NCBI RefSeq assembly: GCF_027912835.1
Contig: NZ_CP115768.1
Location: forward strand, 868,001-932,000
Reading direction: 5' to 3'
Origin: Paracoccus sediminicola
GTDB taxonomy: Bacteria; Pseudomonadota; Alphaproteobacteria; Rhodobacterales; Rhodobacteraceae
Length of the DNA: 64,000 bases
Positions 6,723-15,334 of the stretch are shown one piece after another; the stretch's first letter is position 1; each line of letters starts with the position of its first letter. Both the position numbers and the translations under genes were made by a program. Under the pieces are notes generated by a model. The model ran no database searches. It was given only the letters and a program-made list of their open reading frames with translations, and was not told the origin of the DNA.

Positions 6723-8780
6723 ATGGCAATCGAACCCCTACGCAAGCCGCATATCCGTCCCGCCGCCCCGCCGGAGCCGCCAAGACCGGCCAACCGGCCG
6801 GATCCTGCCCCGCCGCGCAACGACGCGACGCCTGCGCAGACGGGCGGTGCCAATTCGGCCGGCGCTGCCGATGAGCCGGCAAACGGGAGCAATCCTTCCG
6901 CGAATATATCAGCAGAGCGGAAAGCCCAGATTGACAGTTTTGTCGAAGAAAACGCGACGCATGAGAAAAGCTTTCTCGGTATTCGGGTGGACAGCGACGG
7001 CGGGACGAGGATCGGGAAGGCGCTGACGGGGGACTCTTCGCTCGGCGATCTGACCCCGGCAGAGCGGACCTATCTCGCGCAGCAAGGTGCTGCGGCTTGG
7101 AACGGTCAGACTGACGATGGCGGTAGCCGTCGCGAGAATATCTCGCAGGCTGCCGACGAGGTTCGCGACGATCCGGCGGCAAGCCGTGCGCTCGCGCTTG
7201 CGCTTTCCGCACCCGCGCTGAGCGACGATGACGGGATCCGGAGGGCTGGCGCGATCATGGGCCCGGTCGGCATGACCGAGCGTCATGGCGAAATGTTCGA
7301 TGCCGCGGTTGATCTGGATCTCGCCGCCGTCATGCAGAGCTATGAGGGGAACGAGGTCGGGCTGGCGCAACGGCTTGGCAACGCGGATGAAGAGACGCGC
7401 CAGGAAGCGTGGTCGATCCTTGCGGATCAGGGGCGCTTGCCGCAGGGAACGCAGCAGGCTCTGGCCGCCGCGCTTTTCTTTACCGACAAGAATGCTGCCG
7501 GTGCGTCCTCCGAGTATCGCCAGGGCATGGCCGAAGCGATCGCGCTGGCGCGGCGGCCCGGAACCAGCCCGCAGGACCGGCTTGGCCGCGATTCGATCGC
7601 CTCGAATCTCGCCGCGGTGATGGAAACCGATGGCGGCCGCGAGATGCTGCTTGGTGAGGACGTAACGGCAGGTGCTCGTCTCTGGGCGCTGAACGAGATC
7701 GCCAACCAGCAGGCCTGCATCAACCCTGAGATGTATGCCGGTCTGGATGCGCCGGGTCTCGCGGATGCTCCGGGCAATCCGGGGGGCGCTGCAAACGGGG
7801 ATCAGCCTTCGGAGGCAGAGGTCTATGCCGATCTGAGCCAGATGGCGCTGGATGTCTCGGGCATTGTCGATCCGACGCCGATATCGGACGGGGCGAATAC
7901 GCTGGTTTCGCTGTTCCGTGGTGATGTCGGCGGCGCTCTCATGTCGGCGGCGGGAATGGTGCCCTATATCGGCGATCTGGCCAAGGCCGGAAAACTGGGC
8001 AAATGGGCGCGCACGGTGGACAACGCCATCGACCTGGCTCAGCGCAGCCCGCAATTCATGACCCGTGTGCGCCCGATGCTGGAAGCGCTTCAAAGCGGGC
8101 TGAAGGCCATCCCCGAAAGCGTCATGAGCAAGCTGCCGCAATCGGCGCAGGACACGATCCGCGGTATCATCCGCAAGCTGGACGACGTCGCGCAGGCTGT
8201 GGCGCGCCGTGCGCCGTTGGTCGTCGATGACGCGATCGGCACGACCAAGACATTGCCGGATGGGCGGGTCGCGCGGGTCGGAGATCCGCCGCTTGTCAAT
8301 CAACGCGCCGACGGTAATCTGGATGTTACGCGCGCGGATGGCACCACCGCCAAGCTGCGCGAACCGCAAACCTATGACCAGAGGGTCGACAATCCGGATG
8401 GGTCCGTGACGTATACAAGGAATGGCCAGGACGTGACATATGGTGCCGACGGGTTCCCGCAATTCGAGTCCAAGGCCGATATCTATCTGGACGCCGGAAA
8501 GATCAACAGCGCCAACAAGGCCGATCATTTCCGCTCGTCGAATGAAATTGTTCAGCAGCAGCTGAAGCAGAATCCCGGCCTGAAAGACGAGATGGGGCTC
8601 ACGGATGCGCAATATAATTTCATCATGCGCGAGCCTCCGTCGTCAAAATCCCCTCCGGGGCTGACCTGGCACCATCATCAGGACACCGGCAAGATGCAGC
8701 TCGTCAACCGGTCCGAGCATAACGCCTTGCCCGGCGGGCATACCGGTGGCATGTCCATCTGGGGTGGTGGTTACGACTGA
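6723..8780 (+). CDS. polymorphic toxin with C-terminal WHH/HNH-type nuclease
   Basis: This 685-residue protein is built like a polymorphic toxin. Residues 1-60 are rich in Pro, Ala and Asn with no signal peptide. Residues 60-360 are mostly helical and not recognised. Around residues 375-425 a pre-toxin-like block (GIVDPTPISDGANTLVSLF then GMVPYIGDLAKAGKLGKWA) matches the glycine-rich hydrophobic segment common ahead of toxin tips. Residues 520-685 form the tip: a YDQR...DGSVTY linker, then GLTWHHHQDTGKMQLV and SEHNALPGGHTGGMSIW, the WHH signature of the HNH/EndoVII nucleases found in YobL-like DNase toxins. It probably cleaves DNA in competitor cells. No secretion apparatus is encoded nearby, so the export route is unknown. 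A GGAG ribosome site precedes the ATG. An SMI1/KNR4 immunity gene follows 86 bases later. Confidence 0.85.
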   Translation: MAIEPLRKPHIRPAAPPEPPRPANRPDPAPPRNDATPAQTGGANSAGAADEPANGSNPSANISAERKAQIDSFVEENATHEKSFLGIRVDSDGGTRIGKALTGDSSLGDLTPAERTYLAQQGAAAWNGQTDDGGSRRENISQAADEVRDDPAASRALALALSAPALSDDDGIRRAGAIMGPVGMTERHGEMFDAAVDLDLAAVMQSYEGNEVGLAQRLGNADEETRQEAWSILADQGRLPQGTQQALAAALFFTDKNAAGASSEYRQGMAEAIALARRPGTSPQDRLGRDSIASNLAAVMETDGGREMLLGEDVTAGARLWALNEIANQQACINPEMYAGLDAPGLADAPGNPGGAANGDQPSEAEVYADLSQMALDVSGIVDPTPISDGANTLVSLFRGDVGGALMSAAGMVPYIGDLAKAGKLGKWARTVDNAIDLAQRSPQFMTRVRPMLEALQSGLKAIPESVMSKLPQSAQDTIRGIIRKLDDVAQAVARRAPLVVDDAIGTTKTLPDGRVARVGDPPLVNQRADGNLDVTRADGTTAKLREPQTYDQRVDNPDGSVTYTRNGQDVTYGADGFPQFESKADIYLDAGKINSANKADHFRSSNEIVQQQLKQNPGLKDEMGLTDAQYNFIMREPPSSKSPPGLTWHHHQDTGKMQLVNRSEHNALPGGHTGGMSIWGGGYD

Positions 8781-8866
8781 TCGCGGGTCCGACCGTCCGA
8801 AGCTGGCAATAACGACAAGGCGCTGCGGCTCGGGCCGTAGCCTCGGAATACGGAGTATCAGAGTTC

Positions 8867-9331
8867 ATGACTGTCGAATGGGAAGAATATCTGCCCGACC
8901 TGCCCGAAGTCGGTGATGCGGATCTGGATGCGGTCGAAACCCGGCGCGGCGTAAGCCTTCCGGCCGATTACCGCGCCACGGTCAAGCAGCATGTCGGCGA
9001 GACGCCTTTGCCCGAAAACATGGCCGTGGGCGAACGCGGCATCGTGCCGGTCGGACCGCTGTTTTTTGCAAAGGCGGATCATGACGGCGCCGAGGCGGAT
9101 CAGAATATCTGGTACTGGATCGAGGCCGTGGACCAGAACTTCCCGGCAGAGCTGGCCGGAAAGCTGCTTCCCTTCGCATCCGACACCGCACAGGGCATTT
9201 TCGCCTTCGATTATCGCGGCGGCGACGCGCCGGCTGTGGTGTTCCTGAACCTCGAATCCGCGGCTGACGAGACGTCGATCTTTCCCGTCGCCGAAAGCTG
9301 GGATGGGTTTCTGGCCGCGTTGCAGCGCTGA
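8867..9331 (+). CDS. SMI1/KNR4 (SUKH) family immunity protein
   Basis: This 154-residue acidic protein has the SUKH pattern: an N-terminal helix with DLDAVETRRGVSLPADYRAT, a central PVGPLFFAK...WYWIEAV strand region, LLPFASDTAQGIFAFDY near residue 105, and a C-terminal SWDGFLAALQ helix. SUKH proteins are the usual immunity partners of HNH/WHH nuclease toxins (the YobL/YobK type), so it should bind and neutralise the tip of the preceding toxin. The 86-base gap between the genes contains a weak hairpin. The ATG is preceded by GGAG about 11 bases upstream, so the immunity gene may also have its own promoter. Confidence 0.85.
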   Translation: MTVEWEEYLPDLPEVGDADLDAVETRRGVSLPADYRATVKQHVGETPLPENMAVGERGIVPVGPLFFAKADHDGAEADQNIWYWIEAVDQNFPAELAGKLLPFASDTAQGIFAFDYRGGDAPAVVFLNLESAADETSIFPVAESWDGFLAALQR

Positions 9332-9348
9332 GCCTCGCGGCTCAGATT
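9328..9348. terminator. short hairpin between convergent genes
   Basis: CTGAGCC-TCGC-GGCTCAG overlaps the immunity-gene stop and the 3' end of livF, followed by only two T residues. It is a possible weak two-way terminator. Confidence 0.35.
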
Positions 9349-10043
9349 CCCAGATAGGCCTCGCGGATGCGCGGATCGGCGATCAACTCATCCGCCGCGC
9401 CCTCCATCGTGATCCGCCCGGTTTCCATCACATAGCCCCGATCCGCGATCTTGAGCGCGCCGAAGGCGTTCTGTTCGACCAGCAAGACGGTGACATCCAG
9501 CGATTTCATCCCCGACACCACGTCGAAAATCTGCTGGACGAGGATCGGGGCGAGGCCCATCGAGGGTTCATCCAGCAGAAGGCATTTCGGCCGCCCCATC
9601 AGCGCCCGCGCAATCGCCAGCATCTGCTGCTGACCGCCCGACAGCCCGCCCGCGTTCAGGTTCCGCTTCTCGCGCAGGATGGGGAACATCTGGAAGGCGT
9701 CTTCCATGTCTTTCTCGACGCGATCATCGGTGAACAGGAACGCGCCGAGCCGCAAATTCTCCTCGACCGAGATATTGGTGAAGATCTGCCGCCCCTCGGG
9801 GGATTGGGCGATCCCGCGCCGGATGCGTTGATAGGCGGGGACGGTGGTGATCGTCTCGCCGCCGAAGAGCACCTCGCCCGAGGCCACGGGCTGGGTGCCC
9901 GAAATGCAGCGCAGCAGCGTCGTCTTGCCCGCGCCGTTCGCGCCGACCACGGTGACGATCTCGCCGGGCTGCACGTTCAGATCGACGCCGTGCAGCACCT
10001 CGATCCGGCCATAGCGCGACCGCAGATTGCTGACCTCAAGCAT
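9342..10043 (-). CDS. livF: branched-chain-type ABC transporter ATPase LivF
   Basis: This LivF-size ATPase has Walker A GANGAGKTT near residue 34, the signature LSGGQQQML, Walker B CLLLDEPSMGLAP and an H-loop-like LLVEQNA. The upstream ATG at 10049 gives two more residues (MP), but GGAGG would then almost touch that ATG, whereas it sits 6 bases before the ATG at 10043; I therefore prefer MLEVSNL. It overlaps livG by 8 bases and is the last gene of livKHMGF. The complex would import a hydrophobic or aromatic acid, given the adjoining paa genes. Confidence 0.93.
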   Translation of the reverse strand: MLEVSNLRSRYGRIEVLHGVDLNVQPGEIVTVVGANGAGKTTLLRCISGTQPVASGEVLFGGETITTVPAYQRIRRGIAQSPEGRQIFTNISVEENLRLGAFLFTDDRVEKDMEDAFQMFPILREKRNLNAGGLSGGQQQMLAIARALMGRPKCLLLDEPSMGLAPILVQQIFDVVSGMKSLDVTVLLVEQNAFGALKIADRGYVMETGRITMEGAADELIADPRIREAYLGI

Positions 10044-10818
10044 GGGCATCCTCCGCCGCTTCGGTCCCCAGATAGGCCGCGATCACATCCGGGTTGCGGC
10101 TGACCGTGGCCGGGTCGCCCTCGGCGATCTTCTCGCCGTGATCGAGCACCACGATATGGTTGGAAATCCGCATCACCATCTTCATGTCATGCTCCACCAG
10201 CAGGATCGCCACGCCGTCGCGGGCGACCTCGGCGATCATGTGATCGATCTCTTCGGTCTCGACCGCGTTGCAGCCCGCCGCCGGTTCATCGAGCAGCAGC
10301 ACCTTGGGATCGAGCGCCAATGCACGGGCGATCTCCAGCCGCTTGAGCTTGCCGTAGGACAGGTTTCCGGCCTCTGTTTCAGCGGCGCGGTCCAGCCCGA
10401 CGCGTTCCAGCAGCGCCATCGCCCCGTCGCGGGCCTGTCGCGCGCGGGCGCGGGTCGAGGGAAGCCGGAACAGATCGGCCAGGAGGCTGCCGGATTCGGT
10501 CAGGTGATACCCGGCAATCGCATTGTCCAGAACGCTCATGTTCTGGAAGATCTGCAGGTTCTGGAACGTCCGCGACATGCCGCGCCGCGCCAGCAGGTCG
10601 GGGCGCATCCCGGTCACGTCCTCTCCGTTCAGCACCACGCGCCCGTCGCCGGGCTGATAGATCCCCGAGATCATGTTGAACAGCGTGGTCTTGCCCGCGC
10701 CGTTCGGTCCGATCACCGACAAGATTTCTCCGGGCTTCACCGAGAAGCCGACCTCGTTCACCGCCCGCAGACCCCCGAAGGAGATGCCGAGCCCCTCGAC
10801 TTTCAGCAGCTCGCTCAT
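10036..10818 (-). CDS. livG: branched-chain-type ABC transporter ATPase LivG
   Basis: The 260-residue ATPase has Walker A GPNGAGKTT at residues 37-45, a LivG-type insertion (FQNLQIFQNMSVLDNAIAG), the signature NLSYGKLKRLEIARAL and Walker B LLLDEPAAG. The C-terminus ends in ...VIAAYLGTE, typical of LivG. It overlaps livM by 4 bases (ATGA). It is the cytoplasmic energy-coupling partner of LivF. Confidence 0.95.
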   Translation of the reverse strand: MSELLKVEGLGISFGGLRAVNEVGFSVKPGEILSVIGPNGAGKTTLFNMISGIYQPGDGRVVLNGEDVTGMRPDLLARRGMSRTFQNLQIFQNMSVLDNAIAGYHLTESGSLLADLFRLPSTRARARQARDGAMALLERVGLDRAAETEAGNLSYGKLKRLEIARALALDPKVLLLDEPAAGCNAVETEEIDHMIAEVARDGVAILLVEHDMKMVMRISNHIVVLDHGEKIAEGDPATVSRNPDVIAAYLGTEAAEDAHA

Positions 10819-11771
10819 TCGTCCTTCCCCCGGATCAGTTTCAGGATCGACGGCAGCAGCCCGTTCGGCAGGAAGATCATGACCAGCATCATGATGAGAC
10901 CGAGCAGCAGATATTCATATTCCGCGAACAGCGTCAGCACCTGCGGCAGCAGCGTCAGGATGCCCGCACCGAAGATCGCCCCGAGAACCGAGTTCGCCCC
11001 GCCCAGAACCGCCATCGTCACGAACTCGATCGAGTGCATATAGCCCGCCACATCCGGGGTGATGAACTTGTTCTGCAAGGCCAGCAGCGAGCCCGCAACC
11101 GAAGCATAGACCGCCGAGATCACGAAGGCCTGCAGCTTGTAGCGTGCCACATCGACGCCGACGGTGCGCGCCGCGACCTCTGATCCGTGCAGCGCGCGCA
11201 GGGCGCGGCCGGTGGGGCTGTCATGCAGATTCAGCGCCAGCCAGGCGCCGATCAGCAGGACCAGCCCGCACATCCAGTACCAGAATTGCGAATTGGACAG
11301 GTCCAGCCCCATCGCCTCGACCAGATCCGGCAGGCCGCTATCGGCGACGCTCCTGCCGTCCGGGCCGCCGGTCAGCGCCGATTCATTGGTCAGCACCATA
11401 TAGACCAGTATCCCGAAGCCCAGCGTCGCGACGGCCAGATAATAGCCTTGAAGCCGCAGGATCGGGCGGCCCACCAGCCAGGCCAGCCCGCCCGAGATCG
11501 CGGCCCCCAGCACGGCGGCCAGCAGCGGATGCAGGCCCCAAAGCTCCGGCATAAGGGCGCAGCTATAGGCGCCGATGCCGAAGAACCCGGCATGGCCCAG
11601 GCTGATCTGCCCGGCATAGCCGATCAGGATCACCATCCCCGTCACCGCCAGCCCGTTGATGAAGATCAGCGCGCCGACGCGGTAATAGAAATTCGACGGA
11701 AAGAAGATCGGGCTCAGCGCGATCAGGGCCAGCAGGATCAGCAGCGTGGCGGTTTTGGCGGTCATGCGCAT
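10815..11771 (-). CDS. livM: branched-chain-type ABC transporter permease LivM
   Basis: The frame stays open far upstream, but LivM homology begins at MRMTAKTATLLILLALIAL. That ATG (11769-11771) overlaps the livH stop as TGATG, so I place the start there (318 residues). Eight or more membrane helices are visible, with the LivM pattern GYAGQISLGHAGFFGIGAY near residue 50 and an EAA-like loop further on. The C-terminus after the last helix is short and charged. Confidence 0.93.
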   Translation of the reverse strand: MRMTAKTATLLILLALIALSPIFFPSNFYYRVGALIFINGLAVTGMVILIGYAGQISLGHAGFFGIGAYSCALMPELWGLHPLLAAVLGAAISGGLAWLVGRPILRLQGYYLAVATLGFGILVYMVLTNESALTGGPDGRSVADSGLPDLVEAMGLDLSNSQFWYWMCGLVLLIGAWLALNLHDSPTGRALRALHGSEVAARTVGVDVARYKLQAFVISAVYASVAGSLLALQNKFITPDVAGYMHSIEFVTMAVLGGANSVLGAIFGAGILTLLPQVLTLFAEYEYLLLGLIMMLVMIFLPNGLLPSILKLIRGKDE

Positions 11772-12643
11772 CACACCCGCTCCGTCTGTTTGGCACCGAA
11801 CAGGCCCTGCGGCATGATGAACAGCACCAGCAGGATCACGATGAAGGCGGCCGCGTCCTTGTATTGCGACGACAGATAGCCCGCCGTCAGCGCCTCGAGG
11901 ATGCCCAGGAGGATGCCGCCCACGAGCGCGCCCTTGGGGTTGCCCATCCCGCCCAGCATGGCGGCGGCGAAGCCTTTCAGCGCAAGCGCGATGCCGACAT
12001 CGTAGGAGGTGTTGGTGATCGGCGTGGCCAGCACGCCGGCAAGCGCGCCGATCGCGGCGGACAGCGCGAAGGAGAGCGTCATCACCCAGTTCGTGTTGAT
12101 CCCCACAAGCTGCGCCGCCAGGCGGTTGTTCGAGGTCGCAAGCACCGCCTTGCCGGTCAGCGTGCGGGTGAAGAACAGCCACAGCGCGATGAACACGGCG
12201 ACGCCGCCCGCCACGATCCAAAGCGATTGCGGCAGGATCGTGGCGCCTCCGATGCGGAACGGCGCGTCGCCCGAGAATGAGGGGAAGCGGTGGATCTGCT
12301 TGTCGAAGACCAGCGACGCCACGCCGCGCAGAAAGATCGAGGCGCCGATGGTGATGATGATCAGCGACACGACCGGCGCGCCGCGCGCGGGCTCGATGGC
12401 GAGCTTGTTCAGCGCCACGCCCACCGCCGCCGTCACCACGATGGCGATGATTGCGGCAATCAGCAGAGGCAGCCCCGCCGCATGGGCGAAGACGGTAATC
12501 ATGCCGCCCAGCATGACGAATTCGCCCTGCGCGAAATTCACCACGTCCGAGGCGTTGTAGATGATGGTGAAGCCAAGCGCGACGAGCGCATAGACCGCGC
12601 CCACCGTCAGCCCCGAGAACAGGAATTGCAGCAGTTCCGACAT
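11771..12643 (-). CDS. livH: branched-chain-type ABC transporter permease LivH
   Basis: The 290-residue permease begins MSELLQFLFSGLTVGAVYAL and contains the LivH block YNASDVVNFAQGEFVMLGG near residue 30, followed by a typical run of membrane helices ending LFGAKQTERV. It lies 54 bases downstream of livK and overlaps livM by 1 base. It forms the membrane channel with LivM. Confidence 0.95.
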   Translation of the reverse strand: MSELLQFLFSGLTVGAVYALVALGFTIIYNASDVVNFAQGEFVMLGGMITVFAHAAGLPLLIAAIIAIVVTAAVGVALNKLAIEPARGAPVVSLIIITIGASIFLRGVASLVFDKQIHRFPSFSGDAPFRIGGATILPQSLWIVAGGVAVFIALWLFFTRTLTGKAVLATSNNRLAAQLVGINTNWVMTLSFALSAAIGALAGVLATPITNTSYDVGIALALKGFAAAMLGGMGNPKGALVGGILLGILEALTAGYLSSQYKDAAAFIVILLVLFIMPQGLFGAKQTERV

Positions 12644-12697
12644 GGCGCCTCCGCGTGGGAACGGGGCGCGGCAGCGTGCCGCGCCCGCGTCAGTTGG

Positions 12698-13834
12698 TTA
12701 CTCGACGATGGTCCACTCGCCGTCGCGGATCTCCAGCATGGTGAAGGCGTCGAGGCTCAGTCCCAGATGATCCTCGGCGCTGTAATTCACCTCGCCGCCA
12801 GTGCCGACGAAGCCCTTGGTCGCCTCGATGGCGTCGCGGATCGCCACGGGATCCTCGGCGCCGGCCTGTTCGATGGCGGCCTTGAGGATCATCAGCGCGT
12901 CATAGGCGTGGCCGCCGAAGGTCGAGACATCCTCGCCGGTTTCTTCCTCATAGCCATCGCGATAGCCGGTCACGACGGGTTTCTGCGGATCGTCATCGCC
13001 AAGCTGGTCGGCCACCAGCAACGCGGCGGCGGGCAGGCGGACGCCCTCGGCGGCCTCGGTTCCGGCCAGCTCGATGAACTGTTTCGAGGCGACGCCATGC
13101 GACTGGTAAAGCGGTGCGTCGATGGCAAGCTGGGTGTGGTTGCGCGTCACCACGGCCGGGCCCTGACCCATGCCGGAGTTCAGGATCGCCTCGGCGCCCG
13201 AGCCCTTGATGTTGGTCAGCTGCGGCGTCATGTCCGCGTCTTGCGGGCCGTAAACCTCGTCGGCGACGATCTCGACGCCCGCGCTCTCGGCCACATCCTT
13301 GCACTGCGCCTGCATCGAGGCCCCGAACCCGTCAGAGCCCGAAATCATCCCGATCTTGGTGAAGCCGCGCGCGGTCATGTCCTCGAAGATCTTCTCGCAG
13401 GCCATGCGGTCGGTATGCGGGGTCTTGAAGGTGAATTCCTTGACAGGCTCGATGATCTCGACCGCGCCGGCGAGGCTGATGAAGGGGATCTCGGCATCCT
13501 CGAAGACCGGGACCATCGCCATCGTGGTGCCGGTGGTGGTGCCGCCGATCACCGCGATCACCTCGTCATCCTCGACGAGCCGGGTGGCGAAGGTGCGGGC
13601 CTTGTTGGCGTCGCCGCCATCGTCATACATGATCAGGTTGATCTCTTCGCCGTTGATCCCGCCCTCGGCGTTGATCTTGTCGACCTCCATGCGCAGCGTC
13701 TTGGCTTCGGGGTCGCCGAGAAAGGCGGCGGGACCGGTTTCCGAGATCGAGGCGCCGATATTGATCTCGGCAAGCGCCGGGGCGGCGACGACAGCGCAGG
13801 CGGCGGCGGTGGTCATCAGGGTGCGGATGGTCAT
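12698..13834 (-). CDS. livK: periplasmic substrate-binding protein of Liv-type ABC transporter
   Basis: This 378-residue protein has a signal peptide (MTIRTLMTTAAACAVVAAPALA) and a mature start EINIGASISETGPAA, the Peripla_BP_6 fold. Motifs include DDGGDANKARTFATRLVEDD, VIGGTTTGTTMAM and KIGMISGSDGFG. It is the first gene of the leftward livKHMGF unit. The ligand is not visible. The divergent paa genes across a shared 246-base promoter region suggest phenylacetate or another aromatic acid rather than branched-chain amino acids; this is inference. Confidence 0.92.
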   Translation of the reverse strand: MTIRTLMTTAAACAVVAAPALAEINIGASISETGPAAFLGDPEAKTLRMEVDKINAEGGINGEEINLIMYDDGGDANKARTFATRLVEDDEVIAVIGGTTTGTTMAMVPVFEDAEIPFISLAGAVEIIEPVKEFTFKTPHTDRMACEKIFEDMTARGFTKIGMISGSDGFGASMQAQCKDVAESAGVEIVADEVYGPQDADMTPQLTNIKGSGAEAILNSGMGQGPAVVTRNHTQLAIDAPLYQSHGVASKQFIELAGTEAAEGVRLPAAALLVADQLGDDDPQKPVVTGYRDGYEEETGEDVSTFGGHAYDALMILKAAIEQAGAEDPVAIRDAIEATKGFVGTGGEVNYSAEDHLGLSLDAFTMLEIRDGEWTIVE

Positions 13835-14014
13835 TCAGCGGTCCTCCCAGTGGCTGAAACATGCCGATTTGCGCGGCATTTTTGTCTTTGCGATTCGGGA
13901 AAAGACGGTCAGACTGGACTCTGCCGAACCGGCCCCGGCGCAGCAAAACACCGCGCGAACGGGCAGGTGCGAAAGATTCGCCAAGCGTGCCTCCTCCCTT
14001 CCTCCCGAATATAA

Positions 14015-14034
14015 TTGACTGACCGGTCGGTCTA
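14015..14034. promoter_or_regulatory. TetR-type palindromic operator between livK and paaG
   Basis: The imperfect 20-base dyad is centred on GACCGGTC, with 8 of 10 symmetrical pairs matching (left half TTGACTGACC, right half GGTCGGTCTA). The left end also reads as a -35 hexamer TTGACT for rightward transcription. ACCGACCGGTCGGT-like palindromes are common TetR-family operators, and a TetR gene closes the paa unit. Confidence 0.55.
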
Positions 14035-14080
14035 TGCAACATCTTTTTTGACTGCCGGAGGGCCTTGGGGGGGAATCGAG

Positions 14081-14875
14081 ATGAGTGACGGCGAAACCGT
14101 TCTGAGCGAACTGGACCGCGGGGTGCTGCGCCTGACGTTGAACCGACCCGACAAGCTGAACAGTTTCACCGAAGAGATGCACCTCGCGCTGCGTGCCGGT
14201 ATCGAGCGGGCGGGCGAGGACGCCGCGGTGCGCGCGGTGCTGCTGACCGGGGCAGGGCGCGGCTTCTGCGCCGGGCAGGATCTCGGCAATCGCGATCCGC
14301 GCAAGGGCGGGACCGTGCCGGATCTGGGCACGACGCTCGATACCTATTACAACCCGCTGCTGCGCATGATCCGTGGGCTCGACAAGCCGGTGATCTGCGC
14401 CGTGAACGGGGTCGCCGCCGGGGCCGGGGCCAATGTCGCGCTGGCCTGCGACATCGTTCTGGCGGCGCGTTCGGCGAAATTCATTCAGGCATTTTCCCGG
14501 ATCGGGCTGGTGCCGGATGCGGGCGGGTCGTGGTCGCTGCCCCGGATGATCGGCGAACCGCGCGCCAAGGCGCTGACCCTGCTGGCCGAACCGCTGAGCT
14601 CCGCGCAGGCCGAACAATGGGGTCTCATCTGGAAGGCGGTCGATGACGAAGCGCTGATGGATGAGGCGATGGAAATCGCCGCGAAGCTGGCGGCGGGGCC
14701 GACAGTCGGTCTGGGGCTGACCAAGAGGTTGATCCAGGACGCGGCAGGGCAGGATCTGGACACCCATCTCGACGCCGAGCGTGACGCGCAGCGCGAGGCG
14801 GGGCGCACGGCGGATTACCGCGAGGGGGTGACCGCTTTCCTCGAAAAGCGCAAGGCGGAGTTCAGGGGCGAATGA
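14081..14875 (+). CDS. paaG: 1,2-epoxyphenylacetyl-CoA isomerase (enoyl-CoA hydratase family), PaaG
   Basis: This 264-residue crotonase-fold enzyme converts ring-1,2-epoxyphenylacetyl-CoA to the oxepin in aerobic phenylacetate degradation. Family blocks seen are LTLNRPDKLNSFTEEMH, GAGRGFCAGQDLG (oxyanion hole) near residue 65, VNGVAAGAGANVALACDI near residue 110 and FSRIGLVPDAGGSWSLPR. The frame is open further upstream, but ATG 14081 gives the usual PaaG N-terminus, and a G-rich AGGGCCTTGGGGGGGAA stretch precedes it. It is coupled to paaI (ATGA). General enoyl-CoA hydratase activity is the alternative; the neighbours favour PaaG. Confidence 0.9.
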   Translation: MSDGETVLSELDRGVLRLTLNRPDKLNSFTEEMHLALRAGIERAGEDAAVRAVLLTGAGRGFCAGQDLGNRDPRKGGTVPDLGTTLDTYYNPLLRMIRGLDKPVICAVNGVAAGAGANVALACDIVLAARSAKFIQAFSRIGLVPDAGGSWSLPRMIGEPRAKALTLLAEPLSSAQAEQWGLIWKAVDDEALMDEAMEIAAKLAAGPTVGLGLTKRLIQDAAGQDLDTHLDAERDAQREAGRTADYREGVTAFLEKRKAEFRGE

Positions 14876-15315
14876 GCCGCGCCGCCGACATGACCCCGCA
14901 GCAGATCGCCGAGGCATCCGCGCAGGCGATGTGGGATCAGGACCGCGCCAGCCAGCGGCTCGGCATGAGGATCGAGCGGATCGCGCCCGGCGAGGCGACG
15001 CTCTCGATGGAGATCACCGAGGCGATGACCAACGGCCATGACAATGCGCATGGCGGCTATATCTTCACCCTCGCTGACAGCGCCTTTGCCTTCGCCTGCA
15101 ATACCTACAACGCCGTAACCGTGGGCCAGCAGGCCAGCATCAACTATGTCGCCCCCGGCAGACTGGGCGACGTGCTGACCGCCACCGCGCGCGAGGCGTC
15201 GCGCAGCGGGCGCAGCGGCGTCTACGATGTCGAGATCACCAATCAGAACGGGCAGCATGTCGCGCATTTTCGCGGCCTGTCCCGGTCCATCAAGGGCAGC
15301 TACCTGCCCGAATGA
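14872..15315 (+). CDS. paaI: hydroxyphenylacetyl-CoA thioesterase PaaI
   Basis: This 147-residue hotdog-fold thioesterase has the PaaI helix-loop DNAHGGYIFTLADSAFAFAC near residue 57 and the strand segment GQQASINYVAPGRLGDVLTA. PaaI removes CoA from dead-end hydroxylated phenylacetyl-CoA products and so protects the CoA pool. It overlaps paaG by 4 bases and lies 19 bases before paaK. Confidence 0.92.
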   Translation: MSRAADMTPQQIAEASAQAMWDQDRASQRLGMRIERIAPGEATLSMEITEAMTNGHDNAHGGYIFTLADSAFAFACNTYNAVTVGQQASINYVAPGRLGDVLTATAREASRSGRSGVYDVEITNQNGQHVAHFRGLSRSIKGSYLPE

Positions 15316-15334
15316 TCCTTGGAGGAGGGGAATT

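Noticed and set aside
10815-12221. Long 468-residue version of LivM
   Set aside because: The extra N-terminal part lies in livH in another frame; the TGATG junction at 11769-11773 gives the natural start.
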